64,000 nt of DNA from an uncultured Acetatifactor sp. (GCA_910578185.1 CAJTPN010000003.1:1-64000), one strand, 5' to 3'; shown: positions 17,627 to 26,239, counted from the stretch's first letter. The notes: generated by a model from the sequence alone, not told the origin. Made by a program: numbers and translations.

Positions 17627-18568
17627 TCATCGTTCCGCCCTCATGGGATTATTCAAAAAGTCCTGATAAGTAAGACGAATACCATCCTCCAATTCTGTGG
17701 TATAATGATACCCCAACGCTTCCAGCTTACTCACATCCAGCAGCTTCCTGGGCGTTCCGTCCGGCTTTGAAGGATCCCATTTAATCTCTCCTGTATACCC
17801 TACCACTTTTGCCACCAATTCCGTCAATTCTTTTATGGTCAGCTCCCTGCCCGTGCCAAGATTCACGGTTTCGTTTCCACTGTAAGTATTCATCAAAAAA
17901 AGGCATGCATCCGCCAGATCATCCACATACATAAACTCTCTGAGAGGCGTCCCTGTTCCCCAACAAACCACTTCTTTATTTCCCGCTTCTTTTGCTTCAT
18001 GGAAACGGCGGATTAACGCCGGCAATACATGACTGTGGGTGGGATGATAATTATCGTTGGGACCATACAGGTTGGTTGGCATCACACTGATATAATCCGT
18101 GCCATATTGAAGATTCAGGTATTCACAGTACTTCAGCCCGGAAATCTTGGCCAGTGCATACGCCTCGTTTGTCTGCTCCAGCTCACCGGTCAGCAGACTG
18201 CACTCTTTTATTGGCTGTGGCGCCATACGGGGATAAATACAACTACTGCCCAAAAACAAAAGCTTCTTACATCCATTTTGCCATGCGGAATGGATTACAT
18301 TCATCTCCAGCATCATATTGTCATACATAAAATCTGCCAGCGCCTGACTGTTTGCCATAATGCCGCCCACCTTGGCCGCTGCCAGAAACACATAATCCGG
18401 CTTTTCCTCTGCAAAAAAGTGCTCCACTTCATCCTGCCTGCCCAAATCCAGCTCTTTGTGATCCTTTGTCAGAATATTTTTGTAACCGCCTTTCCGAAGC
18501 GCCCGGCAGATAGCGCTTCCCACCATCCCCCTATGGCCTGCAATATATATCTTCGCATCCTTTTCCAT
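17627..18568 (-). CDS. fcl: GDP-L-fucose synthase
   Basis: NADPH-dependent epimerase/reductase that turns GDP-4-keto-6-deoxy-D-mannose into GDP-L-fucose. 313 residues, the usual length. It shows the NAD(P) motif GHRGMVGSA, FLGSSCIYP with the catalytic Ser, the YALAK pair (Tyr-x-x-x-Lys), PTNLYGPNDNYHP, HVLPALIRRFHEAK, and WGTGTPLREFMYVDDLADAC. ATG 18568 follows a GAAAGGA site at a long spacing (about 13 nt). It is downstream of gmd on the same strand, separated by tandem 91-bp repeats. Confidence 0.95.
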   Translation of the reverse strand: MEKDAKIYIAGHRGMVGSAICRALRKGGYKNILTKDHKELDLGRQDEVEHFFAEEKPDYVFLAAAKVGGIMANSQALADFMYDNMMLEMNVIHSAWQNGCKKLLFLGSSCIYPRMAPQPIKECSLLTGELEQTNEAYALAKISGLKYCEYLNLQYGTDYISVMPTNLYGPNDNYHPTHSHVLPALIRRFHEAKEAGNKEVVCWGTGTPLREFMYVDDLADACLFLMNTYSGNETVNLGTGRELTIKELTELVAKVVGYTGEIKWDPSKPDGTPRKLLDVSKLEALGYHYTTELEDGIRLTYQDFLNNPMRAER

Positions 18569-18590
18569 CACAAACTGATTTTCCTTTCTA

Positions 18591-18803
18591 TTCCAGTTCC
18601 GTACCTTTCCTCTGCGGACCCTCTCTGCAAAGATAAGTTCTCTTACGTTCACTTATCTGGCTCCGTTCGGAAAGCTACTGATTCCAGTTCCGTACCTTTC
18701 CTCTGCGGACCCCCTCTGCAAAGATAAGTTCTCTTACGTTCACTTATCTGGCTCCGTTCGGAAAGTTACTGATTCCAGTTCCGTACCTTTCCTCTGCGGA
18801 ACC
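18591..18803 (-). repeat. Tandem 91-bp repeat between gmd and fcl
   Basis: Two full copies (18591-18681 and 18682-18772) and a partial third (18773-18803), almost identical. Each full copy contains an 8-bp inverted repeat AGATAAGT/ACTTATCT and starts with TTCCAGTTCCGTACC. It fills most of the 241-nt gap between gmd and fcl, so it would be transcribed as repeated hairpins within the operon mRNA. Confidence 0.9.
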
Positions 18804-18809
18804 CAACCC

Positions 18810-19853
18810 TTATCTCTCGCTCCTGGCCTCCTTCTTTGCCAGTTCCAGATCATGTTCCGCCATCAGGCGACAAAGCTCCTCATAGCTGGTTTTCTGCGGA
18901 TTCCATCCCAATATGGTACGAGCTTTTGTGGGATCTCCCCACAGATTTACCACATCCGTAGGTCTGTAAAAATCCTTACTCACTTCAACCAGCACTCTGC
19001 CGTTTGACTTATCAATTCCCTTTTCATCAATGCCCTGCCCCTGCCATTCCAGCTCGATTCCCACATAGTGAAAAGCCAGTGCAGCAAATTCCCTGACAGT
19101 ATGCTGCACACCTGTAGCAATGACAAAATCCTCCGGCGTATCGTGCTGGAGCATCATCCACATACACTCCACATAATCTCTGGCATATCCCCAATCTCTT
19201 TTGGAATCCAAATTTCCCAGATAAAGCTTGTCCTGCAGACCGCAGGCGATTCTTCCCGCCGCCAGGGTAATCTTTCTCGTGACAAAATTCTCACCCCTTC
19301 TTTCAGACTCATGGTTAAAAAGAATTCCGTTCACCGCAAACATATGATAAGCTTCCCGATATTCTTTTACAATCCAAAAACCATATTGCTTGGCAACCGC
19401 ATACGGACTGTAGGGATGAAATGGGGTAGTTTCCCTCTGCGGAACCTCCGTCACTCTGCCGTATAATTCGGAAGTAGACGCCTGATAAATACGGCAGCTT
19501 TTCTCCATTCCCAGCATCCGCACCGCCTCCAAAATCCGCAGCACTCCAATGGCATCCACATCCCCGGCGTACTCCGGCGCCTCAAAGCTCACCTGTACAT
19601 GACTCTGTGCCGCAAGATTATATATCTCGTCCGGACGTATTTCACCGATTACCCGCACGATACTGGAAGAATCCGACATATCTCCGCCATGAAGCATAAT
19701 TCGATTCTCCCTGATCAAATGATCAATACGCCCCGTATTGCTGATGGATGCACGTCTTATCATGCCATGCACTTCATATCCCTTTTCCAGCAATAATTCC
19801 GCCAGATAGGAGCCGTCCTGTCCTGTAATTCCCGTAATAAGCGCCTTTTTCAT
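18810..19853 (-). CDS. gmd: GDP-mannose 4,6-dehydratase
   Basis: Converts GDP-D-mannose to GDP-4-keto-6-deoxy-D-mannose, the first step to GDP-L-fucose. 347 residues with the NADP motif TGITGQDGSYLAELL, YNLAAQSHVQVSFE, YQASTSELYG, the SPYAVAKQYGFW segment (catalytic Tyr and Lys) and LFNHESERRGENFVTRK. The sequence is complete. GAGGGAAAGAG precedes the ATG. The pathway is completed by fcl downstream. A fucosyltransferase is not obvious in the window. Confidence 0.96.
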   Translation of the reverse strand: MKKALITGITGQDGSYLAELLLEKGYEVHGMIRRASISNTGRIDHLIRENRIMLHGGDMSDSSSIVRVIGEIRPDEIYNLAAQSHVQVSFEAPEYAGDVDAIGVLRILEAVRMLGMEKSCRIYQASTSELYGRVTEVPQRETTPFHPYSPYAVAKQYGFWIVKEYREAYHMFAVNGILFNHESERRGENFVTRKITLAAGRIACGLQDKLYLGNLDSKRDWGYARDYVECMWMMLQHDTPEDFVIATGVQHTVREFAALAFHYVGIELEWQGQGIDEKGIDKSNGRVLVEVSKDFYRPTDVVNLWGDPTKARTILGWNPQKTSYEELCRLMAEHDLELAKKEARSER

Positions 19854-19964
19854 CTCTTTCCCTCATTCCCTTTATTTAAAGTTTTGGCCGCCATATGTCA
19901 GCGCTGCCTCTTCCGATCTTCTTATGGTATCCGTACTTTCCTTTCACACGCCAAAAGTCAAACA

Positions 19965-20513
19965 TCAACGATACACAATTGTTTCTGCCATCTCATGCGC
20001 CTTCTGTGCGCCGCAAAAAATCTCCACGATGGCCAAACCAAAATCAATTGCCGTTCCCATCCCTCTCGAAGTAATTACATGATCCGATACTTCTACCGGA
20101 CCTTTCGTCACCTCTGCCCCCTGGAGATGGCTTTCAAACGTAGGATAGCAACATGCCTTCCGTCCTTTTAAAATTCCCCTGTGTCCAAAGATACTGGGAG
20201 CTGCGCAGATGGCTGCAATATATTTTCCTGAAGCGTAAAAGGCATCCACCTGAGCCATCAGCCCCTCATGTGCCTCCAGATTTGTCGTTCCGGGCATCCC
20301 CCCCGGCAAAACCAGCATATCGTATTCCTCAAAATCCGCCTGAGAAAATGTCTTGTCCGTCCGCACCACAATACCATGTGAACTTTTCACCGGCTCCAAC
20401 TCCGTCACGGAAATCAAGTCCACTTCCAGACCGCTCCTGCGGCAGATATCCACTACTGTAAGCGCTTCTATTTCCTCATATCCTTCTGCAAAAAAAACTG
20501 CAATTTTCTTCAT
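19965..20513 (-). CDS. DJ-1/PfpI family protein
   Basis: 182-residue protein of the DJ-1/YajL group, which includes protein and nucleotide deglycases and oxidative-stress sensors. It shows FFAEGYEEIEALTVVD with the conserved acidic residue at the nucleophile site, LVLPGGMPGTTNL and AAICAAPSIFG, where the Cys is the reactive nucleophile of the family. ATG 20513 is chosen, 8 nt after GGAGG. It is immediately upstream of gmd on the same strand but separated by 111 nt, so co-transcription is uncertain. Confidence 0.9.
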   Translation of the reverse strand: MKKIAVFFAEGYEEIEALTVVDICRRSGLEVDLISVTELEPVKSSHGIVVRTDKTFSQADFEEYDMLVLPGGMPGTTNLEAHEGLMAQVDAFYASGKYIAAICAAPSIFGHRGILKGRKACCYPTFESHLQGAEVTKGPVEVSDHVITSRGMGTAIDFGLAIVEIFCGAQKAHEMAETIVYR

Positions 20514-20741
20514 TTTCAAAACCTCCGTTTCTTCTATTCCCTATCCCTTCCGGACATGCCGCCTTAAGCGTTGACACCTAAATATACATACCCAATCGAA
20601 AAAATGCCCGACCAAACAGGCTTGTTCCTCTACATTCCTCTGCTGGTCCTTTGCGCGCCCTTTTATTATACACATATATGGCAAATTTTTCAATTAATTG
20701 CTTTGGAATTTCATATTATTATGGTATAATATACTTAGTGA

Positions 20742-20996
20742 AAAACACTGGGGCTGATTGGCTATATATACCCTGTGATCATAGTATATACTTCCTTATT
20801 CACTAAAACGCTGTGGCTAATTGGCCATACATACGCCATGATCACAGTATTTACTTCCTTATTCACTAAAACGCTGTGGCTAATTGGCCATACATACGCC
20901 ATGATCACAGTATTTACTTCCTTATTCACTAAAATGCTGCGGCTGATTGGCTATATATACCCTGTGATCAAAGATATGATGCTAATATTCACATAA
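20742..20996. repeat. Four-copy 63-bp tandem repeat
   Basis: Units of exactly 63 bp: equivalent points fall at 20753, 20816, 20879 and 20942. Each contains the near-palindrome GGCTAATTGGCC (or GGCTGATTGGC) and TGATCA, then CTTCCTTATTCACTAAAA. The two inner units are identical, and the two outer ones share different bases (CTATATATACCCTGTGATCA). The period is 21 codons, and one frame (20775-20996) stays open as hydrophobic 21-residue repeats, but it has no ribosome site. A TATAAT lies just upstream at 20725-20730. Confidence 0.9.
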
Positions 20997-21020
20997 GCTA
21001 ATATCTCCTGGACTTACAGG

Positions 21021-21044
21021 AATGATACGTTCCGGCGTATCATT
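21021..21044. other. Perfect hairpin before the CYTH gene
   Basis: AATGATACG and CGTATCATT form a 9-bp perfect stem around TTCCGG. No T-run follows. It lies about 60 nt before the CYTH start and may be a leader structure or a weak terminator for transcription through the 63-bp repeats. Confidence 0.5.
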
Positions 21045-21103
21045 CGCCTTTCGCCAAGGAACATACATGATTTTTATGAATGACAAACGGAGTTAACAAG
21101 ACT

Positions 21104-21598
21104 ATGGAAATTGAAAGAAAATTTACAATCAAAGAGCTGCCCGCCGATCTGGACAGCTACCCTTCTCATCATATCGAACAGGGCTACCTGAATACGTCTC
21201 CCGTGATCCGAATCCGCAAAGAAGACGACGAATATTACCTGACATACAAGGGCAGCGGTATGATGGCAAGAGAAGAGACGAACCTTGCCCTGAACCGGGA
21301 ATCCTATCTGCACCTGCGGGAAAAAGTGGACGGCAAACTCATCTCCAAGAGACGATATCTGATTCCTCTGCCCCACCCTGCATTTCAGGAAAAGTCCGGA
21401 TTGCCTTCTCCGCCTGCGGATTATCAGCTGACCATAGAACTGGATATCTTTGATCCGCCTTTTGCTCCTCTCATCATGGCAGAAGTGGAATTTGGCAGCA
21501 AAGAAGCCGCTGAAGCGTTTCTCCCTCCATGCTGGTTTGACGAAGATGTCACTTATTGCCAAGAATATCATAATTCTTATCTGGCGCTGCAGGCCTGA
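21104..21598 (+). CDS. CYTH-domain protein
   Basis: 164-residue protein of the CYTH (adenylate cyclase CyaB / thiamine triphosphatase) fold, which binds triphosphorylated ligands with divalent metal in a beta tunnel. The signature ExExK is present at the very start (MEIERKF), followed by alternating basic and acidic strands (VIRIRKEDDEYYLTYKG, then EVEFGSKEAAEAF). The substrate cannot be read from sequence: triphosphate, polyphosphate or nucleotides are all possible. GGAG lies 11 nt before ATG 21104. The gene stands alone and converges with the exchanger gene. Confidence 0.88.
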   Translation: MEIERKFTIKELPADLDSYPSHHIEQGYLNTSPVIRIRKEDDEYYLTYKGSGMMAREETNLALNRESYLHLREKVDGKLISKRRYLIPLPHPAFQEKSGLPSPPADYQLTIELDIFDPPFAPLIMAEVEFGSKEAAEAFLPPCWFDEDVTYCQEYHNSYLALQA

Positions 21599-21625
21599 AT
21601 CCCTGCAGCGTCCATATTTTGCCCC

Positions 21626-22564
21626 TTATCTCATCAAATACACAAAATATGCCCCATAGCCTGCCAGCATCAAAGCGCCGCCCAGCCTGTTGAGACTTTT
21701 CTTTCTGATTACGCACACCAGCAGTAAAACCACTGTTGCAACTGCCACAAGGCTGTCTACCAGGAACTCCCCGCTATATACCACGGGCGTGATCACAGCC
21801 GTGGTTCCCACCACAAACAGAATATTAAAGATATTGCTGCCCACAATATTGCCCACGGCAATATCCGCTTTTCCCTTGCGGGCCGCTGTCACGCTGGTCA
21901 CAAGCTCCGGCAGCGAAGTGCCAAAGGCGACAATCGTTAATCCGATAAAGCGCTCGCTCATTCCAAAGATGGTGGCCAACTTTGTAGCGGCGTCCACCGT
22001 CACATCGCTGCCAAACACGATCATGGCACCACCCACAATTACCATAAGAAGCATTTTCAAAATACTGTCCTGCTTCTCATCTTCAGGCGGCTCTTCCTGC
22101 TCGGAACCGCTTTTTGCGATCTTAAGCAGATATAACAAATATACTCCCATCAACACCCATAACAGGATCCCCTCAAACCGCCCCACCGTATGATCTAAAA
22201 GCCCCATAACCACCAGCACGATGGTAATGCCGATCGTAAAAGGGATCTCATAGCGAACGGTTGACTTTTGAACCGGAATCCTACAGATGACTGCGGCAAG
22301 GCCCAAGATAACCAGCACATTCATAATATTACTGCCCAGCACATTCCCAATAGTGATCTCCGCGCTGCCCTTCAGCGCCGCAGAAATACTCACTGCCGCC
22401 TCCGGCAGGGAAGTTCCCATTGCCACAATGGTCAATCCAATAACGATTTGAGGAATTCCGAATTTGTCCGCGATTTTGGACGCTCCGTCCACAAACCAGT
22501 CTGCTCCCTTGGACAACAGCACGAACCCCAACACGAGCAACCCTAACTGAAACACGATCTGCAT
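21626..22564 (-). CDS. CaCA-family Na+/Ca2+ exchanger-like cation transporter
   Basis: 312-residue inner-membrane antiporter of the YrbG type with about ten helices. The two inverted alpha repeats are complete: GTSLPEAAVS with GNVLGSNIMN in the first half and GTSLPELVTS with GNIVGSNIFN in the second. A hydrophilic loop around 150-165 (SGSEQEEPPEDEKQ) separates them. The family exports Ca2+ in exchange for Na+, but the leader carries a yybP-ykoY riboswitch, which senses Mn2+, so export of Mn2+ is likely part of its job here. The ATG follows a purine-rich site, AAAGGAAAGG. Confidence 0.92.
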   Translation of the reverse strand: MQIVFQLGLLVLGFVLLSKGADWFVDGASKIADKFGIPQIVIGLTIVAMGTSLPEAAVSISAALKGSAEITIGNVLGSNIMNVLVILGLAAVICRIPVQKSTVRYEIPFTIGITIVLVVMGLLDHTVGRFEGILLWVLMGVYLLYLLKIAKSGSEQEEPPEDEKQDSILKMLLMVIVGGAMIVFGSDVTVDAATKLATIFGMSERFIGLTIVAFGTSLPELVTSVTAARKGKADIAVGNIVGSNIFNILFVVGTTAVITPVVYSGEFLVDSLVAVATVVLLLVCVIRKKSLNRLGGALMLAGYGAYFVYLMR

Positions 22565-22620
22565 TTTTCTACCGTACCTTTCCTTTCAAATTTCCATCTG
22601 TCTTCTGATCCCGTCATACT

Positions 22621-22657
22621 AAAAAAAGACCCCCAGCACATACGTGCTAAAAGTCTT
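22621..22657 (-). terminator. Intrinsic terminator of the riboswitch
   Basis: On the minus strand AAGAC-TTTT-AGCAC pairs with GTGCT-GGGG-GTCTT through G-U pairs in the middle, followed by seven Ts. Its 5' arm is the 3' strand of the riboswitch closing helix (AAGACTTTT), so the two structures exclude each other. Confidence 0.85.
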
Positions 22658-22758
22658 GTTCTTTCTACAGACAACGTCTCATCAATAGAAAGCGTGTAAC
22701 CACGGCACATCACACTGCCGGGGAATGTTGATTACACATTATAACTACTCCCTTTTAA
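22649..22758 (-). ncRNA. yybP-ykoY (Mn2+) riboswitch
   Basis: The minus strand starts AAAAGGGAGTAG, the hallmark 5' strand of this class (consensus AAAGGGGAGUAG), and ends AACAAGACTTTT, matching the known 3' strand (GCAAGACCUUU). These pair to close the aptamer. Between them are a hairpin with TGTAA/TTACA and an inner GGCA/TGCC stem, and another with CTTTCTA/TAGAAAG and inner AGAC/GTCT. Ligand binding should hold the closing helix and prevent the overlapping terminator, switching on the exporter downstream when Mn2+ is high. Confidence 0.8.
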
Positions 22759-22767
22759 CTTGATATA

Positions 22768-22796
22768 AAGTTATCACTTTCGGCAAATAATGTCAA
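22768..22796 (-). promoter_or_regulatory. Promoter of the riboswitch-exchanger transcript
   Basis: TTGACA (22791-22796) and TAACTT (22768-22773) on the minus strand with 17-nt spacing. Transcription would start about 5 nt before the aptamer. Confidence 0.65.
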
Positions 22797-22984
22797 GAAG
22801 TTTTTGTCCTGCCCAACAGACGATGGCTTTTTATGGTTCAGAAAGCAATCCCAGACAGGCCTACGACCGCCCAGTATACTGGACGAACAGCCAAAAGTAT
22901 GGTATATTAATAAAAAACTGCCGCGGAGATCAGTAAGCAAACAGCTTTTCTCCGTGACGCCTACGAACAGGAGCCACACATGCT

Positions 22985-23404
22985 ATGAAATCAAGCAAAC
23001 TTCATGATTTCCTGAAAAATAACTTCACACAGTTTCTGAAATTCGGCATGGTTGGAGCCCTTAATACACTGCTGTCCTATTTGATTACCAACACATGCTA
23101 TTATGGACTCAACCTCCATGAACAGTTGTGCAATCTGATTACCTTCCTGATTACCGTTCTGATTTCCTATCTGCTAAACAGCCGTTTTGTATTCCAAAGA
23201 CAGGAAGAAACGATTCCCTGGTATAAAGCTCTAGCGAAGGTATATGCATCTTATGCACTGACCGAACTGGTACTGTCCGCCGTCCTGCTGTTTATCCAGG
23301 AACAACTGCTTGGAATCCCTCATTTCATGGCAACCCTGTTTAATCTGTGTGCTACCGTTCCCATCAACTTCCTCCTGAACAAGTTTTGGGCTTACCGTAA
23401 ATAA
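22985..23404 (+). CDS. GtrA-family membrane protein
   Basis: 139-residue protein with four transmembrane helices and the family marks FLKFGMVGALNTLLSYLI near the start and NFLLNKFWAYRK at the end. GtrA-like proteins are thought to flip undecaprenyl-phosphate-linked sugars to the outer face of the membrane. A fitting donor enzyme is the GT2 protein at 14892. AGGAG lies about 12 nt before the ATG. The gene converges with the large membrane protein downstream, with only 12 nt between stops. Confidence 0.9.
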   Translation: MKSSKLHDFLKNNFTQFLKFGMVGALNTLLSYLITNTCYYGLNLHEQLCNLITFLITVLISYLLNSRFVFQRQEETIPWYKALAKVYASYALTELVLSAVLLFIQEQLLGIPHFMATLFNLCATVPINFLLNKFWAYRK

Positions 23405-23416
23405 ATTCTAATGCAA

Positions 23417-25126
23417 TTATCTGGCCTTTTTAAAATAATACATCCAATATTTTCCCTCCACCACCTGTTCCGGGCAATATACCTCCCGAAGCCAGTCCAT
23501 CAGCCACTGGTTCCGCTGCAGATCCCAAACCAATTCCCCCTGATAGCTCTCAGCTACCACCACATCCGGTATCTTTCCCGGATTTAGCCTCCAGTATTCC
23601 AGGATTGCCTCGCTGTAATAGGGGGTGGACATGGTAGACGGCCCCGCTACTTCCACATCTTCATACAAATATCCCATCGTACCCAAGACGCCCCCCACAA
23701 TCCAGACCTTGTCTCCCTGATGTATCAGTTTTTCCCACTCCGGATAACTGTCTCTCTGGATACAAGCGCCTTCCTCGTTTGTGATCAGCCCCAGTGCAGG
23801 CCCGGAACGCACAACGGACAGATCGGACAAAACGGAGCAGATCTGTCCCCTCCCCGTCAGCGGGGTCCTGATATATACGCATCGAAATGCCAAAAGGACT
23901 AGAAAGCCAACGGCCACGGCATGAATCCCCTTCCGTATGAACAAATTCCCCATTTCTTCCACTTGCTTTCCGATTGGAATCAGTGCAAAGACAATGGCCA
24001 GCAGACCATATACCACCGAATCTTTAACCGGCAGATCCGTCAAAGTCAACGTTGCCAAGAACTCCAGTCCGCCTATCATGCTTCCGCAGACATATGCCTG
24101 GCTTTCCCGCCCGGACAGACTCCCCCGAAACCATAAGCCAACTCCGATCAAAAAGATAAAAATTATACTGTAGGCATTGCGACGCTCCGCACTCAGAATA
24201 TTCACTAAAAATCCTGCAAGCATTACAACGGCACAGCATAATATCCACATCCAACGCTTTTGCGGCTGCCGCGCATCCCCCCTGACATCCCAAATTTTTC
24301 CTGTGGGTATGGTCAGACAAAGCCCGGCCCCCCCTGCAGCCGCAATCACAAGCAATATTTCACCAAAATCTTTCAGATAGGAAGACAGTTTGGATAAAAG
24401 ACTGCCGGTGTGAGTCGGCTCCAGAGCCAACATTCCCGAAATGCACTGCATCAACACTTCCGGATCAATCCTCAAAAACAAACCGCCTACCAAAATGGCT
24501 CCCCCGGCACACACACCGGTTAAAATCAAAATGTCTCCCCATTTTCTTGAAGAGTATAATGCCAGAATCGCCACTGCCCCCAAATAAAGAATGACACAGG
24601 AAGGGTAGGCAAGTACATCCAGACAAAGCCATAGCGCCCCCAACACCAACAGAGATCTCTTACCTTTTTTCAAGTATGCCCAAAGACAGCACAGCATCAG
24701 CGTCGCAAACCATAACTGCTGATTGCTGAATTCGGGCAGCGCATAGTCTTTTGGTGAAAGCATGAAATACAACAATCCCATGAAAAAAGCCACGGACTCA
24801 TCCAGGTCATTGCGCAGTACACGGTACAAGCAAACGGCAATTCCTCCCCGGACCAGGATGCCGCATACCTGAAGATATACCACAATCCCTGTTGTGGTAT
24901 GAAACAGGCTTCTATAAATCCACATCAAACCTGCCGTAAGAAACACCGACGTCTGGTGCGGCTCCCACATTTCCAGAAACATCTTGTCTCCCTGCAACAG
25001 TCGATACGACATGGAGATCTGATACTCTCCGTCATAACCCAAATTGGTTACGGACCATATCATGCCGCAAAAAGCCGCCAGCACTATAAAGAATATTCTG
25101 ATCCGTTTGTTCTTATCCTGTTTCAT
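23417..25126 (-). CDS. Large polytopic membrane protein, GT-C-like (paralogue)
   Basis: 569 residues with about a dozen hydrophobic helices and a soluble C-terminal tail of about 110 residues. The first loop has LGYDGEYQISMSYR and FLEMWEPHQTS, the same positions as in the protein at 15823, and both share YLYRVLR-like, YPSC and C-terminal GEL-W regions. The two are diverged paralogues at opposite ends of the glycan region. Function is inferred as glycosyl or polymer transfer on the outside of the membrane. The start is ATG 25126 with AGGAAG at 7 nt. ATG 25150 with GGAG is an almost equal alternative. Confidence 0.75.
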   Translation of the reverse strand: MKQDKNKRIRIFFIVLAAFCGMIWSVTNLGYDGEYQISMSYRLLQGDKMFLEMWEPHQTSVFLTAGLMWIYRSLFHTTTGIVVYLQVCGILVRGGIAVCLYRVLRNDLDESVAFFMGLLYFMLSPKDYALPEFSNQQLWFATLMLCCLWAYLKKGKRSLLVLGALWLCLDVLAYPSCVILYLGAVAILALYSSRKWGDILILTGVCAGGAILVGGLFLRIDPEVLMQCISGMLALEPTHTGSLLSKLSSYLKDFGEILLVIAAAGGAGLCLTIPTGKIWDVRGDARQPQKRWMWILCCAVVMLAGFLVNILSAERRNAYSIIFIFLIGVGLWFRGSLSGRESQAYVCGSMIGGLEFLATLTLTDLPVKDSVVYGLLAIVFALIPIGKQVEEMGNLFIRKGIHAVAVGFLVLLAFRCVYIRTPLTGRGQICSVLSDLSVVRSGPALGLITNEEGACIQRDSYPEWEKLIHQGDKVWIVGGVLGTMGYLYEDVEVAGPSTMSTPYYSEAILEYWRLNPGKIPDVVVAESYQGELVWDLQRNQWLMDWLREVYCPEQVVEGKYWMYYFKKAR

Positions 25127-25300
25127 ATACATTCTTCCTGTTTTTGTCATTATTTTCTCCATCACATTACCAATGTGTACCCAAAACTTCCCCAAAGATA
25201 TGTCTGAAAACCGCTTTCCCCAAGACGTGCTGTTGACTTTGCAGGATACAAAGCAGGGTGTGCAGATTGGAGGATTGCGTTTTCAGCCCCCGGCCAAGCC

Positions 25301-25479
25301 CTAATGTGCTGACACATTTACATTTCGCTAAATGACTGCCTGAATTTCCATCTGCCAAGAGTTTTAACTCTTTGTTGTCGTCGGTCAACGATGCCACCGC
25401 ATCGCCTCCCTCCGCCGCCTTGCAGACTGAAAATTCATTCTGCGTCATTTAGCTGAAAGTAAATGTGTCACTACATTAG
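25301..25479. repeat. 179-bp inverted-repeat element (MITE-like)
   Basis: Left arm 25301-25336 and right arm 25444-25479 are inverted copies of 36 bp with 5 mismatches, from CTAATGTG at one end to CACATTAG in inverted form at the other. The middle has smaller palindromes (AGAGTTTTAACTCT) and an open minus-strand frame without a ribosome site. The right end stops 1 bp before the stop codon of the next gene. No clear target duplication is visible. It may be a mobile non-autonomous element or a long terminator-like RNA hairpin. Confidence 0.75.
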
Positions 25480-25480
25480 T

Positions 25481-25942
25481 TTACTGCTTATCCTCCAAAA
25501 CCGGTATTTTCTTCCTTGCATACACAGCAGAAGTGCTGAAATGCTCGTTCTTTGAGAACTTTGGCAATCTGGCCCTTTCGCTTTTTTTCCCATCCACAGG
25601 CTCATAGCCGAATACATCCATCACATATCTGACCATTCTGCCAATATTCTGCCGATGCACTGCGTTTTGATTCTTATCATCATGACTCAGCGGGGCATTT
25701 GCACATTTTCCATATTTTTTTTCCAATTCTGCCGCTACAAAAGTCAGTGCCGGCAGTTCAAATTCCGAAGCGGTTATCATTCTTTCCACATACACCGGCT
25801 GCAAAAGATCCGTAAGCATCCCTTCCGTATCTACATTTCGGGGAATTCTGCTTGACGAGAAGAAGTCAGAAATCAGATCGGAAATCTGATTTTTCGTGCT
25901 GTAGCTTGCATAGTTTGAGTACTCCAATTCAATTTTTTTCAT
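25481..25942 (-). CDS. Hypothetical protein, 153 residues
   Basis: I do not recognise this family. The protein starts MKKIELEYSNYASYSTKNQ, is soluble and mostly helical, and ends in a basic segment (KKSERARLPKFSKNEHFS). GGGAGGT lies 6 nt before the ATG, so it is very likely a real gene. It is transcribed alone. Its stop codon abuts the inverted-repeat element at 25301-25479. Confidence 0.7.
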   Translation of the reverse strand: MKKIELEYSNYASYSTKNQISDLISDFFSSSRIPRNVDTEGMLTDLLQPVYVERMITASEFELPALTFVAAELEKKYGKCANAPLSHDDKNQNAVHRQNIGRMVRYVMDVFGYEPVDGKKSERARLPKFSKNEHFSTSAVYARKKIPVLEDKQ

Positions 25943-26146
25943 ATTTTACCTCCCTATTTGTATTGTTGCGCCTAAATACATTTCGTTTTTATACCTATAT
26001 AATTTTTACGTTACAATATTAAACGTTTTATTTATTATACTTTTGCTGGACTATTTTGTCAATATCTTTATTTCATAATTTTCACAGTCTGTAATTGTTT
26101 GCAGCAACAGTTCATACCTGTCAAATATGCACAGCAATGCAGTCCA

Positions 26147-26175
26147 TTGTATTTAATCCAAAGATATGCTATAGT
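26147..26175 (+). promoter_or_regulatory. Promoter of the pectinesterase gene
   Basis: TTGTAT (26147-26152) and TATAGT (26170-26175) with a 17-nt spacer. The leader to the gene start is about 60 nt. Confidence 0.6.
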
Positions 26176-26239
26176 AACAATCAGGCAGAATACCTTCCAA
26201 TCCGAAACTGCCCATCAATTTAACAAGCGAGGTAATGTT

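Noticed and set aside
20775..20996. Repeat protein of 73 residues
   Set aside because: No ribosome site before the ATG. The frame is open because the repeat length is a multiple of three, so it is kept only as a repeat.
25167..25448. Protein of 93 residues on the minus strand
   Set aside because: It runs through the inverted-repeat element into the upstream flank of another gene, and no ribosome site is visible.
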